DNA from: Amaurobius ferox | Taxonomy: Eukaryota > Arthropoda > Arachnida > Araneae > Amaurobiidae | Assembly: GCA_951213105.1 (NCBI GenBank) | Contig: OX578144.1 | Span: 79,099,801 to 79,163,800 of the forward strand | DNA: 64,000 bases | Direction: 5' to 3' | Shown here: one piece after another, positions 47,194 through 58,649 of the stretch | Numbering within the stretch: position 1 is the first letter of the stretch | Layout: every line of letters begins with the position of its first letter | Notes under the pieces: generated by a model | Databases searched by the model: none | The model's input: only the letters and a program-made list of their open reading frames with translations | What the model was told of the DNA's origin: nothing | Program-made: the position numbers and the translations under genes

Positions 47194-48508
47194 CTAACAG
47201 CACACCCGTTATTCGTACGGAGTGTATAATTTAAAGAAACTTAAAGTTCGCAATCATGTGCAAATTCTGTTAAAATATTAAATTTATTGCTCCTAAAGAG
47301 AAGTTTAAGAATATATATTCTCACTATGCAAAATTATCTTCACGATCAGATCTGAAGAATAAAACATCCTGCCCCCTTTTGTAAGCAAATTTACAGAAGA
47401 AAAAATAGGAATTGAATGAATATATGCAACCCCGTACTAATTATATTGTCGCAGATCAGAAAATATGCCAATGTGTTAGTAGAAGATTACCCGTATTACA
47501 ATATGCGTCTCAAAAATATTTGCCAAAATAAAAGAGATGACGTAATAAATTGAAAACATCACTAATATCCGTACTCTTTATACCAGAAGGTCGTAATTGA
47601 TTCCAATATATGCCAATATATATCAAAACATATGTCAATATACCTGTACTACTTATATTCTCGTAGATTAAAAGATATACACGTGTATTTGTAGAAGATT
47701 CGTACAACATACAATATATGAGTTTAAACAATTTTTGTCATAATAAAATAATTGCAAAATAACTTGAAAATATCAATAATCCTTGAATCAATAATCCCCG
47801 AAAATATAAATAATAATAATTTTTAAACCTGAAGACCGTAATTGATATTATCCAGTCAAAAATGCTATAAGAAAAATCAAATCGTTCTTTTCTAAAATAT
47901 ATTTTTATATCCATTTATTTATTATTCAAATCGAAAAAATAATTATTAAAATTAACAGACAGATTTAATTTAATTGCGTTTCTGAGTAACATGATATAAG
48001 ATAGAATCTTATAACATGTTAAATATGTCATGTCTTATAACATAAACTGCTTAACGCAAAACTAATTAACGCAAAACTAATTAAAACTAACTAACTGCTA
48101 AACTAATTAACGCAAAAAATCTCCCATCAAACTCAGAGATTAAATTTTAATTCACTTTCAAACGATTTTCAAGCTTTTCGTTTGGATAAACCACGGAGTT
48201 AGGGAGTAGAACTCCTAGGAAAAAGTTCCGTTTTTCATTAATATCTCCACAACCCCAGGTCTTAGAAACTCGAAACTTGGACAAAATTTATGGGGGGATA
48301 TTTCAAGGCTATTCACCAAATTTCATTAAATTCGGTTCAGCCGTTTTTCCGTGATAATGAGACAAACGAAAATTTTGTTTTTTACTAATATCTCGAGAAC
48401 CACTGGTCGTAGAAACTCAAAACACTGATATAATTTTAAGTGGGGTTATTTCTGGGCTACCCACAAAATTTCATCAAATTCGGTTCAGCCGTTCTCCCGT
48501 GATGGTGT

Positions 48509-48570
<62 letters not shown>

Positions 48571-48592
48571 TTTTCATTTTTATTTATATAGA
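47194..48592 (-). mobile_element. Nonautonomous Helitron, 1.4 kb
   Basis: The 5' end TCTATATAAATAAAAATG at 48592 is preceded by A, then (TCTG)n (48510-48570 on the plus strand as CAGA repeats). The 3' end has CCGTACGAATAACGG then GTGTGCTGTTAG at 47194, followed by T. The terminal CTAG has changed to TTAG. Confidence 0.88.
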
Positions 48593-48946
48593 TAACAATA
48601 ATTCTTTTTTTATCATCTTATTAAAAGACAAAAAAAATAAAATTCAACTTACGAATACGGTAGTTCTTGTAATTATTATACTGGGTTGACTGTATAAAGA
48701 TTATTTTATATAGTTTATACTCATTAAAATCGAATCATCCAAAAAACTTTTATATGTGCTTCAGCAATGTTTACTCAATGAGGTTTCACGTACATGTCGC
48801 TGGTCCGTATGTATATTAAGTCTTCAGTTTATTGGATTTATGTGGAGGCTTAATTCAGGCATCAAATTTGGAATAAATTGGTTGGCATTCATTACCTGCT
48901 TATGGTATGGAGTTTTATCGCAACCATCAGAGTAGAGCTATATTAT
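48593..48946. other. No gene recognised
   Basis: AT-rich. It includes a short motif, 'ATCGCAACCATCAGAGT..GAGCTATA', repeated on the far side of the next SINE (about 49280-49320). Confidence 0.45.
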
Positions 48947-48954
48947 TTATCTGG

Positions 48955-49243
48955 GTCGCCCAGGTGGTGAAGTGGATAGCGTCTCCAGCTGCTGTCTAGT
49001 GGGCTTGGGTTCGAATCCCGAGTAAGGCATGGTTGTTTACCTGAGGATGAAGTCAGTCTTCCGCCTTCTGGGTCCTCGTTAAATGGGAAGCTGCACCCTT
49101 CAGACCTTAGTCAGTGATGGTTGCATGTATTAATAAACTTTGTACTCTTGTCTTGTGTGTCATTCTCTCTGTCCTTCTTCTGGCGTCACTGGACCTGTAT
49201 TCGTGCTCTACAGAAACAGGGGTCATATGAACAAAAAAAAAAA
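48955..49243 (+). mobile_element. tRNA-derived SINE, second family
   Basis: The tRNA-like head has A-box-like GGTGAAGTGGATAGCG and a strong B box, GGGTTCGAATCCC. The body 'AAGTCAGTCTTCCGCCTTCT' is shared with the SINE at 55216. An A-rich tail ends it, and an 8-bp duplication TTATCTGG flanks it (48947-48954, 49244-49251). It is not a functional tRNA: there is no closing acceptor stem. Confidence 0.9.
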
Positions 49244-49396
49244 TTATCTGGACTGAGTCGAATCGAAGTATGAATTTTCATCGTAACCATCAAAGTTGAG
49301 CTATACATTTAGCTGGACTGCGTCTACAAGAGCAAGCTCCCTTGCTTCCTCTCTCTCTATGCTGGCTCGGACATACACTGGTTTGCAAAAAAAAAA

Positions 49397-50166
49397 TCTG
49401 ATGTGGGCAACACATGACTTTCCTTATATAATGTAATGAATTTACTACTTTTCAGTAAAAAAAAATAGGTTTTTTCTTATAGTAGATACTAATATTCTTT
49501 CCAAGATAATGAATTTTCGACAATTAATCGTCATTTTCATTGATTTAGCGTCATTTTTATCCATCTGGCGAGATTTTCGTTAATTTGGCAACATTTCAAA
49601 AAGTCGCCAAGTTGGCAACATTCCGCCAAATTCGTCGCCAAAATTTCGCCAAGCGTTATGGACGAAGAAATAAGTTGTTCTTATAGCAGTTAAATGACTA
49701 TTGGCGTTCAAATACAAAAGTATTACTCAAAGTATCTTTTTTCATGAATGGAACGAGCTCGATTCACGAGAGTGATGTCATCCAATTTATCGCATGGTAT
49801 TACATATGAAAAGTGAACATGTTTCTCAATAGGAAATATTTTTTTTTCATTTTATATGACTTATTAATAATTTTTTTGAAAAATGTACAATATCTCGAGA
49901 ACGGTTCATGTTAGCGTTCTAAAATTTATGTCAATCGTTTTCTAATGAAAAATTACATAAGAAATGTCTATTTGCGTAACTTTATTAGTGGTTTCGATTT
50001 TTTGACGATTTTTTCAAAATTTTATTCGAAAATTTAGGGGGGTTCTGAACATTCGATTGCGTATAAAAAGCAATAGGCTTCTAGTGTTTACGGATTGTGA
50101 TTTTTGTACCAAATTTGGTTCGAATCGGTCCATTCGTTCGTCAGTTATCGTCTCCACAGGCTCACT

Positions 50167-50233
<67 letters not shown>

Positions 50234-50369
50234 ACACAGACATCTCTTCAAAAATGTTTGATTCGTGATCAAGGATGCTTGAAACGTGCTCGCCCGTCGA
50301 AAACTCGATTTCGAATTTTCGACCCCGTCACAATACTTTCCTTATACATTATGTATACAAGGAAAGTAA
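49397..50369 (+). mobile_element. A-family Helitron-like element, full copy
   Basis: Head TCTGATGTGGGCAACACATG and tail CTTTCCTTATACATTATG..TATACAAGGAAAGTAA. The internal (AC)n at about 50167-50228 is the longest of the family here. The tail abuts the truncated left end of the next Tc1 element. Confidence 0.8.
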
Positions 50370-51782
50370 AAACGAAGCACCCCTAAAAAATAATCCGATC
50401 ATCTCGAAATTTCACATGCAAATTACTTTATAAAGTATGCAAATGATTAAATTTGCGAGGCCAATGAGTGTTAACTTCGGTTATAAAGCACGCGTTTCTA
50501 CTGCGCAACTAGCATCCTATAAAACAGGTTAAACATGTGGAAGGTTTATCTTTGTTCGTTATCGGCGTTGTAATTCCGTGGAGACACAAGCAATAATGCC
50601 GTTACGATGTTGCCGAAGACCTTATAAGCAATTAGACAAGTTCGAACGTGGTTGTACAGTCGGGATGCGTGAAACTGGCTAGTCATACTGAGCAATAGGC
50701 CACCACCTGCACTGAACGGACACTGCTGTGCAAAGGTGGTGGCAGCAATGGTTGCTGCAAGAAATTCATCGGCGGAATGAAAGCTTTGAAAGGCCAAGCT
50801 GCAGTTATTCGAGGCAAGATCGGATGATTGTGCTACAGGGCCGAACAGGCCCAAAGGCATCATTGTCCGCCATCCAACGTGCTATAGCCTCTTCTATACC
50901 ATCCGTGGTACATTCCACCATCAGACGGCGCTTGGCTGAGATGGGGTTACGCTCACGGCGGCCTTTAAGACGTCCTCCTATAAACCCATAACATCGACAG
51001 AGTCGTTTGGAGTAGTGTCGTTGCCGAAGCCAAGCATCATGACTGCCAACAGACTAGCATCGCATAGTGTCCAGCGATGAATCACGCTTCAGTCTTTCAG
51101 TAGAAGACCATCGGGTACGTTTGTGGAGGCGCCAGAGCCAGCGGTCCCAATCAGCCTTTGTTTTATACAGGCACACAGCCATTACCCCTGGTGTGATAGT
51201 GAGGGGGTACTATCTCTTACGACAGCAGGTCGTCCCTAGCCTGCATACAACTTCAACAGCTCAACGATATGCTGATGAAATCCTGCGGCCGTTTGCGTTA
51301 CCCTTCATGGTACGTCATTCTAGGGCTATTTTCCAACAAGATAATGCCACGCCACATACAGCTCGCATATCTTTGGACTGTCTCCGTTCTGTTGATAATG
51401 TTCCTTGGCCAGCAAGATCACCAGACATTTCACCAATCGAGCATGAATGGGACATGCTAGGCCGCCAGATTCGGGCACCCCGAAATGTAGCAGATCTGGA
51501 GCAACAATTAAGGAATGCCAGGCAGAATGTATCGCAGGATGACATTAGAAAACTTTATCACTCCTTACCTACACATATGCAAGCATGCATTGCCGCCAAG
51601 GGGGGTTTCACCAATTACTGATTTGAAAATTCAATGTGTAATTGCTAACTATTGATGGGTCCTGCAGACTTGATTTTGTAATCATTTCATTACCTGTGTA
51701 TGAGCAGTACGCATATTTAATTTCAATAAAAACAGTCACTTTCTTCATGGTGCGTCCTTTTTCTGTTTTTTGCAAAAGAGTG
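50370..51782 (+). mobile_element. Tc1-like DNA transposon, left tip missing
   Basis: The right end TTTTTTGCAAAAGAGTG lies inside TA at 51783-51784. Inverted, it reads CACTCTTTTGCAAAAAACAG then AAAAAGGACGCACC. The left side only starts at the matching AAAACGAAGCACCCC, so about 25 tip bases are lost where the A-family tail ends. Same subfamily as 2886-4253. Confidence 0.85.
50596..51621 (+). pseudogene. Tc1-like transposase, stop codons only
   Basis: MPLRCCRRPYKQLDKFERGC to the end MQACIAAKGGFTNY is one frame of 342 codons with no net shift. Seven in-frame stops lie in the first 45% (about 50680, 50689, 50716, 50992, 51016, 51040, 51055). The last 185 codons are open. Motifs: IRRRLAEMGLRSRRPLRR; SSDESRFSLS (first Asp); 'TPGVIVRGYY', where the usual Trp-Gly is Arg-Gly; IFQQDNATPHTA (second Asp); SPDISPIEHEWDMLGR (Glu). 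The stops can be explained by single transitions at Trp, Arg or Gln codons. Confidence 0.92.
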
Positions 51783-51784
51783 TA

Positions 51785-52287
51785 TATATGCCGAAAAAAA
51801 TGCGGAGCCACTGAGATTTCAGGAGCCCGCCCGTGCGTACATGATACTCTTACGTCTCGTCTTGTACTAACTGGCCTCGTACTAATTAGCCTCATGCCTA
51901 CATACAGCTCTTGTAGCCTGATCCTTCCGCATTTTTGGGAGTACCAAGAAAATAGTTATCATGTGACGTATAATACAATATGAATATAATATGAAAATAG
52001 TTATCCTAAGACGAGTATTATTCATCAACATTGATCAAGGACACAAGGTCAAATCGGCGAGGGGCAGTTGGAATTTTCTTTCTCTCTCTCTCTCTCTCTC
52101 TCTTATCTTTTCTTGCATTTTCTGTACAATACAGCTTCCACTCTTTGCCGCCATTTTATCATTGAAATAAAGGCAATGGGAATTTCCAAATTCTATAAAC
52201 AGTTGCGCTTTGACAATATTATTGTACAAATCTGGGTTGTCCTGAGTAGCCGACAATTTTGCTTGCCATAAAAGTTCGCTGGGTCTC
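51785..52287. other. No gene recognised; (CT)n tract
   Basis: It includes a pure CT microsatellite at about 52079-52103. No gene features. Confidence 0.5.
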
Positions 52288-52701
52288 CTAATTATTGCAT
52301 TTTCTGATGGGAAAGGAAGTCATTCTCTTTGTTCCGAAAGCTCTGACTATCTGAACAGAATCATCAGATGTTTTGTACCTGGGTGGTCTTTTGACACGAA
52401 GTGAATGTTTCGTGCCGAGGCTAAAAAAAGGAGTTTTAAAAATGTGGTTGTTCTTGGAATTAAAATGTAAAGAAAAAGTGTAATTTAAATTTGGAAAAAT
52501 AAGCAAATACGTCTGATAATCTAATTTGTCACGACATATCGTTCTTTTGAATATTTCTATCATGTTGCCCGATTGAGGGAAGGGTAGTTTGGGTTTTGTC
52601 CATTCCGAGTAGTTTGCACAATTCCGTGAATATGCTTTATACTTAGTTAAAGTCCGTTTCTTGATCAGAATGGATGAACGAAGGAACACCGTACCGGACA
52701 T
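52288..52701 (-). other. Unassigned 137-codon open frame
   Basis: The longest frame in this part that no repeat explains. The product would be basic and Lys/Ser/Phe-rich, beginning MSGTVFLRSSILIKKRTLTK. I recognise no domain, signal peptide or splice context. Chance occurrence is plausible. Confidence 0.15.
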
Positions 52702-52799
52702 ATCCAGCTCCGGGTTAGAACTTCACTGATGATTGTGGACTCTTGGTCAGGGATTGAGTAGACTTTTTGCCCCTTTTTTGAAGTAGTCCCGAAAAGTAG

Positions 52800-53213
52800 T
52801 CCCTTGTGGGGTACCCTGGTGTTGATTAGATTTTGATACGATTCGGAAAAGAAGGACCTGCCTTTATTTTACGAAATGACCAGCAAAAATCGCCAAAATC
52901 TAAAATAAAGGAGTATGTATGCTCAAATGTATCAATTAAATGCTTGTTTTATACGTAATTTTTGACGAGGAAAAAGATAAAACCAACTCCATTATTCTAG
53001 GACTAACCGTTCTCGAGATGTTTGAGTTTCGTCGCACTTTTGTTAAGCCGCCTTTGAAAAAATGTTCAATTACCAAATAAAAACAAAAATTGAATAAAAA
53101 GTGCAAATTCAGTGCTATTTTGTGCAATTAAACTCAATTTAATGTTTTATTAAAGAAATAAAGAGAACATGATTTTGAGTCTGCAGGGAAAGTCATGTGC
53201 TTCTCACATTAGA
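52800..53213 (-). mobile_element. B-family element, 5' half
   Basis: Minus-strand head TCTAATGTGAGAAGCACATG then ACTTTCCCTGCAGACTC. It continues through 'AGCACTGAATTTGCACTTTT' and 'CATCTCGAGAACGGTTAGTC', then fades. Confidence 0.75.
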
Positions 53214-53244
53214 TTTTTTTTTATTTTTCCGCTAGGAACCCTAC

Positions 53245-53283
53245 AATCTATTTTATTCGATCGGGCATGGTCTCTTTACTATA
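53245..53283. mobile_element. Orphan right end of the mariner-type MITE
   Basis: TTTATTCGATCGGGCATGGT then CTCTTTACTATAG matches the ends of the 41049-41617 element. The left end and body are missing. Confidence 0.6.
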
Positions 53284-53696
53284 GATAGATCATGTACCGG
53301 ATAGTAAAAGCAACCAACGCTTAGGGCTGTATGGGGATCTCGGGCAGAACAACAGAACTCCAATCCGCTAATCACCATCATAAAATAATTAGCTTAAAAT
53401 ATTCAAATCTTATCTTCTTTCCGCAAAATTTTCCATTCTTTTTGCCCATATTAAAACATTGATGAAAAATTATCTGAAACCTCAGATGATGATTAAAACT
53501 TTCGCAGAAACGTTAGTTAACAAATATGTGGGGGGACGCAGTTCCTCGATGGTGGGGGATAGTTTCGAACTCGGAACCTTTAGATTACTGATCCGCACTA
53601 TGCTATCAGCTCCAAAAGAATTCTCCTAGGCCGAGGGAATAACTGGCGATGACTTTCGTAGCGATGAGTGACGCAGTGCTACAGCATATGTCATCA

Positions 53697-53986
53697 ATTA
53701 AATGTTTGTTTTATACGTAATTTTTAACGATGAAAAGAATAAGAGCAACCCCATTACACCAAGGCTAGCCGTTCTCGAGATATTTTAGTTTTCGCTACGC
53801 CACCGTTGAAAAAATGCCCAGTTGCTAATTCAGAACGAAAATTGAATTGAAAGTGCAAATTTAGTGTCATTTTAAGTAAGTATGGGCGTTATTTTAGGCA
53901 ATTAAACTCAATATAATGAATTATTGAAGAAATAAAGAGAACGTGAATATGAGTCTGCAGGGAAAGTCACTGCTGTCCACAATAGA
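53697..53986 (-). mobile_element. B-family element, 5' fragment
   Basis: Minus-strand head at 53986 (TCTATTGTGGACAGCAGTGA then CTTTCCCTGCAGACTC), with the same inner blocks as 52800-53213. Two B heads in the same orientation lie 770 bp apart. Confidence 0.7.
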
Positions 53987-55213
53987 TTTTTTCTGTTCAC
54001 ATCTCCATAATTTATTCCATGGATAAGCAGCGATACAGTCACAGCGATAAGTGTCACGGAAGAAATACTCGCAGTGCTGGCCGGATCAGTTCCCATTCCC
54101 ACTACATTTACTAAACAAAATCAATGGTTTTCGCGGCAGAATTCCGTGACTCTTGAACTTTCTTAAGTAAATCTGTGGTTTCCACGGTAGAATCTCATGA
54201 CTGGAACTATGAATATGCATTAAGCTGCTAAAATGAGTCCGTCGCATTGAGGTTAGTTTTAACTTAGTTTTCGTGATGAAGTAAACAAAGGCAAAGTTGA
54301 TCAGATCGCGATTTTACTCAGCACAGCTAGATAGTTTTCGATTTGATATTGAAAGATGAAAGTGTGGGTTTGGAAGGGTACTGTTGTTCCCGTACTTCTC
54401 TCGCTCTTTGAAATCTATATTGAGTCTATGTGAAGTGTATAAGCCACAAACAATCAATCGTTTAGTGAGTAACGTCTATAGGGTCGGAGTATCCGATTGA
54501 AATCGGAGGGTGGCGAAAAATGTAAACATTTTGGACGCTTTTATCTAATATATATCCTAATAGATAGAAATAGAAACAATTTATAATTGTTTTGTCAGAT
54601 ATAAGGTACCATTTAAATAAATATACGAAAATGATTTCAATGTTTAATATTTTGAACTAATTATTCGAAAAAGAGTAAAAATTTTTTGTCTGAACGAGTT
54701 TTCACTTCATTTTGCGTACTTTTACTCGAAATGTCTTCTAAACCATAAAAGATAGATATAAAATTAGTAGAAAATGCAGTTTCTATAATATGTTCTTACA
54801 AAGCCTTTATAGTTTTCGAGCAATCAATCGTCCTATCCAGATACAAGAAGGTTGAAACGCTTTCGTATCTAAGGATTCCAATATTTAAATCTCGAAAACT
54901 ATAATTGCTATGAACAGTAAGAGAGTAATTTTAGTCTTTTGAAAACCTTATAAGTATATATATATAATTGAAACTTAATTGGAATTTTATTTTGCAAGGT
55001 GTTATTCCCGCTCCATCGGTTTAGAGCCACCGCCGAATTTTTTAATGTGCTATGTCAGTATGCAACACGTTAGTTTAAAATAAAAAATGGGACAAAATAA
55101 TGTTATAAATACGTAACCGTGGCAAGAAAAGACGAGGCCTTACTGATAAAACACCCTTGACAGCTGAAGCACTGAAAAGTCTTCCTCCTTGATAATCTAA
55201 ATTATATTTAAAA
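53987..55213. other. No gene recognised
   Basis: AT-rich, with a few short frames. Nothing supported. Confidence 0.45.
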
Positions 55214-55215
55214 AA

Positions 55216-55480
55216 GCCGATCCGGTGGTCGAGTGGTCAGGGGCATGCGTTTCCGTCTGATCGCTGGATTGCCGGGTTGCGGGTTCGAATCCCGCCAGCG
55301 GGCATGGATGTTGTCTTGTCGAGGTCAAGTCAGACTTCCGCCCTTCTGGGAGCCTCTATAAAAGTGAAGCTGCAAATTTCCTCCCCTTCGCTATGGGACC
55401 AGGGGGTCTTGTGGACGTGGTGCGTAGGCGTTCCTTCACCACGGGGGAATTAGTAACGAACGAATATTAAAAAATAAAAT
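55216..55480 (+). mobile_element. tRNA-derived SINE with A-rich tail
   Basis: The head GCCGATCCGGTGGTCGAGTG then GTCAGG carries an A box of Leu/Ser type (TGGTCGAGTGG). A perfect B box GGGTTCGAATCCC lies about 60 bases on. The body 'GTCAGACTTCCGCCCTTCTG' and 'AAGTGAAGCTGCA' is shared with 48955-49243. It ends in an A-rich tail. The long A-to-B spacing fits a class II tRNA ancestor. Confidence 0.85.
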
Positions 55481-55605
55481 AAAAAAAATGTAAATCAGAT
55501 TTATTTAAGCACGTTGATGTTATTTAATTCTTGATTACCTATACGAAATCAATTATACCTACTGTATTAATTTGTCCAGGGTATATTCTGATGAATTTTT
55601 ACCAT

Positions 55606-55753
55606 CCTCCAAGGAAGTGTTGTTGTTGTTGAGATCCAGACCGTCCGACCTACCAGAAAGGTATAAGGTAACCTCCAAGGAAGTGTGAAAGCCCCAGGCC
55701 GTCCGGCTCGTCCGGAGGACTTAGAGCAACAAACTCCAAGGAAGTGTGAAAGA
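55606..55753 (-). mobile_element. Two tiny SINE-tail insertions at one target site
   Basis: The target CTCCAAGGAAGTGT occurs three times. Insertion 1 (55621-55671, 51 bp) is the (CAA)n-type tail, between perfect 15-bp duplications CCTCCAAGGAAGTGT (55606-55620, 55672-55686). Insertion 2 (about 55693-55733) is the TTGCTCTAAGTCCTCC-type tail, between CTCCAAGGAAGTGTGAAAG copies (55674-55692 and about 55735-55753). Both are in minus orientation. Confidence 0.87.
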
Positions 55754-56344
55754 ACGAGATTTAAAGCCTGTTTCTGTCTATCACCACCGCTTGTAGCTTG
55801 AGAACAACAGCTCAACGGATTAACACTCTTTTTAAATTAGTTTGTCGAGCTTATTAAGGAGCACGTTTATGGTAAAAAAATAACATTTGTACTGCTTTGT
55901 AAACTTTGACGAATAAGCGCATTTTAAATCCTCTTGAACACATTTCGAACAAAATTTAAGATTTTCATAGATACTTTTTTCATTAAAATTTTCATAAGCT
56001 TTTCATTTAAAGTTTTCATTATTTCCTATGGAGAAACAGAATAATTTACGAAGAATGATGGTAATGTAGTTAATATTGGAAAATGATGGTTTGAATTACT
56101 ATGTTTCTAATGGGTATTAAAATAGACGTCTTTGAACATGTTCAAAGTCGTGTGTGTGCGTGTAGGGGGGGGGGGGGTAACTTCGCAGACGTTTAAAATA
56201 CCTTATATTAACAAAGATCAGCCAAATGATTCCAAATTTATGGACGTGTCTGACCTATTGTTAACTTAAAATTGTAATTTTTTAAAGAATTTTTACACCA
56301 TTTTTCAAATTAATAACTAGAGAAAGAAATCTAATTTATATCAT
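55754..56344. other. No gene recognised
   Basis: AT-rich, with a 13-G run at 56165-56177. Confidence 0.45.
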
Positions 56345-56560
56345 ACAGCGGAATAAGACTGATTAAGTGATGAATTCAGCAGATCAAAAAACTAACTGAA
56401 GTTAAAAACTGGAAACTTTGCATATACGTGGTTCTTGACCTGTTAGTAATAGCAAAAAATCTAAAAAATTTATAAATCGCGAAATTTGAGTTATAACTCG
56501 AGAACTACTAAACACAAAATTCGTTTTTACACCAAAATTCCTTTTTATTCGCTTACTATT
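56345..56560 (+). repeat. Dispersed repeat (partner at 14816-15060)
   Basis: 'GAAACTTTGCATATACGTGG', 'TATAACTCGAGAACTACTAA' and 'ACACAAAATTCGT' are in the same order as in the partner copy. Confidence 0.6.
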
Positions 56561-58017
56561 ATATTAGAATATTATTAGCAATTGATAGAAAAAATGTATC
56601 AGTTTTGTAAATATAAACAGCTAGAACTAACGAAATAAAGCAATTAAAAAGAGTGCACTGAAAATGGGTGAGAACACTGTAGTCAACAAAGTGCTTAAAC
56701 ACTTTTGTATATTAATTTTTTACAAATACTATAAAAATAAAAACTTAAAAATATCTTAACCACAATATGCTAAAAATCCGCTAGGAAATTATCAATGGCT
56801 TTTGTTTAATTGAGATTCTCCTGGAACGTGACTTTTAAAGGGAAATCAGATGTATTCTTTCTAAAAGTCACAAATACGCAAAAGGATGCTTCGCCATATT
56901 GTTGCTGTGACTAAGTCTACTTCACAAACTACTTAAGTTTAATGGCAGTCATTATTAGTGTGTTTCCTTGTCTTGATAATGTTTAAATTTGGGGAATGTC
57001 ATGTTATTCGTGGAAAATGATTCATATTATTTAGTATTATATATGACTTTTTTCTGTAAATATTAATTAATAGAACTATGTTTGACCCAAAATGGCGGAT
57101 CCATTTGCCTTGCCCAAGAAATTTTTATTCATGAAAAGTCACGTCCCATATCCAATCATTGTCTGTCATTACCCTGTTCACAAAGGGTTGAAAATAGGGG
57201 AAGAATTAGCCACGCCTTCCTGTAAGCTAGCTTATAGTTCTAGTTTATCAGCCAGGGCGGAGTTTAACAGGTGGGTGAGAATAATACCATGCTTTCAATG
57301 AACTGGAAAAGCTAGATCATTTCAGCTTCCAGATATGCGTTTTAATGGGAAAAATACTTTGAAACGTCTCATTTTAAGTAAAGTGTAATAGTTTTCTAAA
57401 AAAAGAAATATATATTCACAAAGTTATATTAAAAAATATAATAAATAAAAGTATCTTTAAATTAGATTAGAAACAGGGGAGGCTCAGCTTCTGAGCCCCA
57501 ATGGGCGCTACGCCACTGATATATGCATGTGTGTGTATGTGTAATAAACCACATACTTTTAAGATACAAAATAACGTTTTTGTTTATATGTTGATATCAT
57601 TTCACTTATTTTGATGTTATTGTAGAATTCCGAACTTCACCCGCTCAAGCTCAAGTGCGTCGGAACATAGTAGAAAATGTAGAGGGGGGGGGGGGGGTTC
57701 ACTTATTTATAATTTTACCTTATGTACATGATTATAAGATAAAACAAATATTTTTTTAATCAATAATTTTATTTTATTTACAGAAGCATTTTTTTTTTAT
57801 TTTTTCATCTATGTTTAAGGCTGTTTTACGGAATTTTTCAGATTTTGAAATAGAGACTTAACAGGAATGTTGGGAGGACGCTTTTCATTGAAGGCGGATC
57901 GACGGAATTCCGCTGTAGATTAATATTATCTATTTGGGAGGCCCTGTCAAATTGAGGGCCCTAGGGATTGGGTCTAGGTCCAGCACAAAGAACATTTTGA
58001 GAACGATAGCCCTGTAA
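56561..58017. other. No gene recognised
   Basis: AT-rich, with a 14-G run at 57684-57697. TACGCCACTG at about 57508-57517 resembles a transposon tip, but no partner end is visible. Confidence 0.4.
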
Positions 58018-58520
58018 TAGAGGTCTGCACGGGCTTAGACCTGGTCTACGGGCTTAGGCCCGAACAACCCGTGGGCCGGATCTGATCCGACTTTTTCTAA
58101 TACAGTTTCGGCGGAACTAAGTAGTTCTGATCGTATTTATTGTTTGAAATGTTTTAAAATGAAAGTTGATAAAATATGTAAAAATTTGTGTTGATTTCAG
58201 CTATGTAAAGATAAAAAAAAAAGTCTTTACTTTAATTATTTGTACAAAAATTTCACAGATTCATGTTTTTAAGACATTTGAATAAAAATATTTTCGGGTC
58301 GAAACTCAGTGACCTTCGGGTCGAGTCGACCTCGGGTTCTACATATGAATAATTTCCCGGGGTTGGGCCGGGTTCAAGTACTAGTGCTAGCAGGCGTGCC
58401 GGGTTTAAGTACCAGTGCTATCAGGCGTGCCGGGTTCAAGTACTAGTGCTATCAGGCGTGCCGGGTTCAAGTACTAGTGCTATCGGGCCGAGCCGGAATC
58501 TTGGCTCATGTAGACCTCTA
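58018..58520. mobile_element. hAT-like MITE with 31-bp inner repeats
   Basis: The ends TAGAGGTCTGCACGGGC and TAGAGGTCTACATGAGCC (inverse of the right end) match well for the first 10 bases and then partly. GC-rich GGGCC blocks are concentrated near both ends. Four 31-bp units (GCCGGGTTCAAGTACTAGTG.., starting 58367, 58398, 58429, 58460) lie near the right end. An 8-bp target duplication is not evident, so the superfamily is tentative. Confidence 0.65.
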
Positions 58521-58649
58521 CTCTATATACTCCAGATCCAATCGAATAGAATCAAAGCGTACTCTTTTAAAAGAATATTTAATGGGTAGGGGGTCAACTT
58601 TTGCTTTTAGCTTTAACTTCTTTCATTTATTCTTGTCTTTTAAATCCTG

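Noticed and set aside
26240..48570. TCTG/CAGA repeats considered as possible CRISPR-like or regulatory arrays
   Set aside because: They are plain tetranucleotide microsatellites at the 5' ends of Helitrons and the dimer element. No spacer structure exists.
54356..54433. Short frame MKVWVWKGTVVPVLLSLFE as a second signal-peptide exon
   Set aside because: The hydrophobic run is weak and no donor site follows before the stop.
57092..57301. 69-codon frame with a good start context (CAAAATGGCG)
   Set aside because: No domain, no splice site and no homologous text; too short to support.
57480..57520. TACGCCACTG as a hAT element end
   Set aside because: A single end without a partner or duplication is not enough to call an element.
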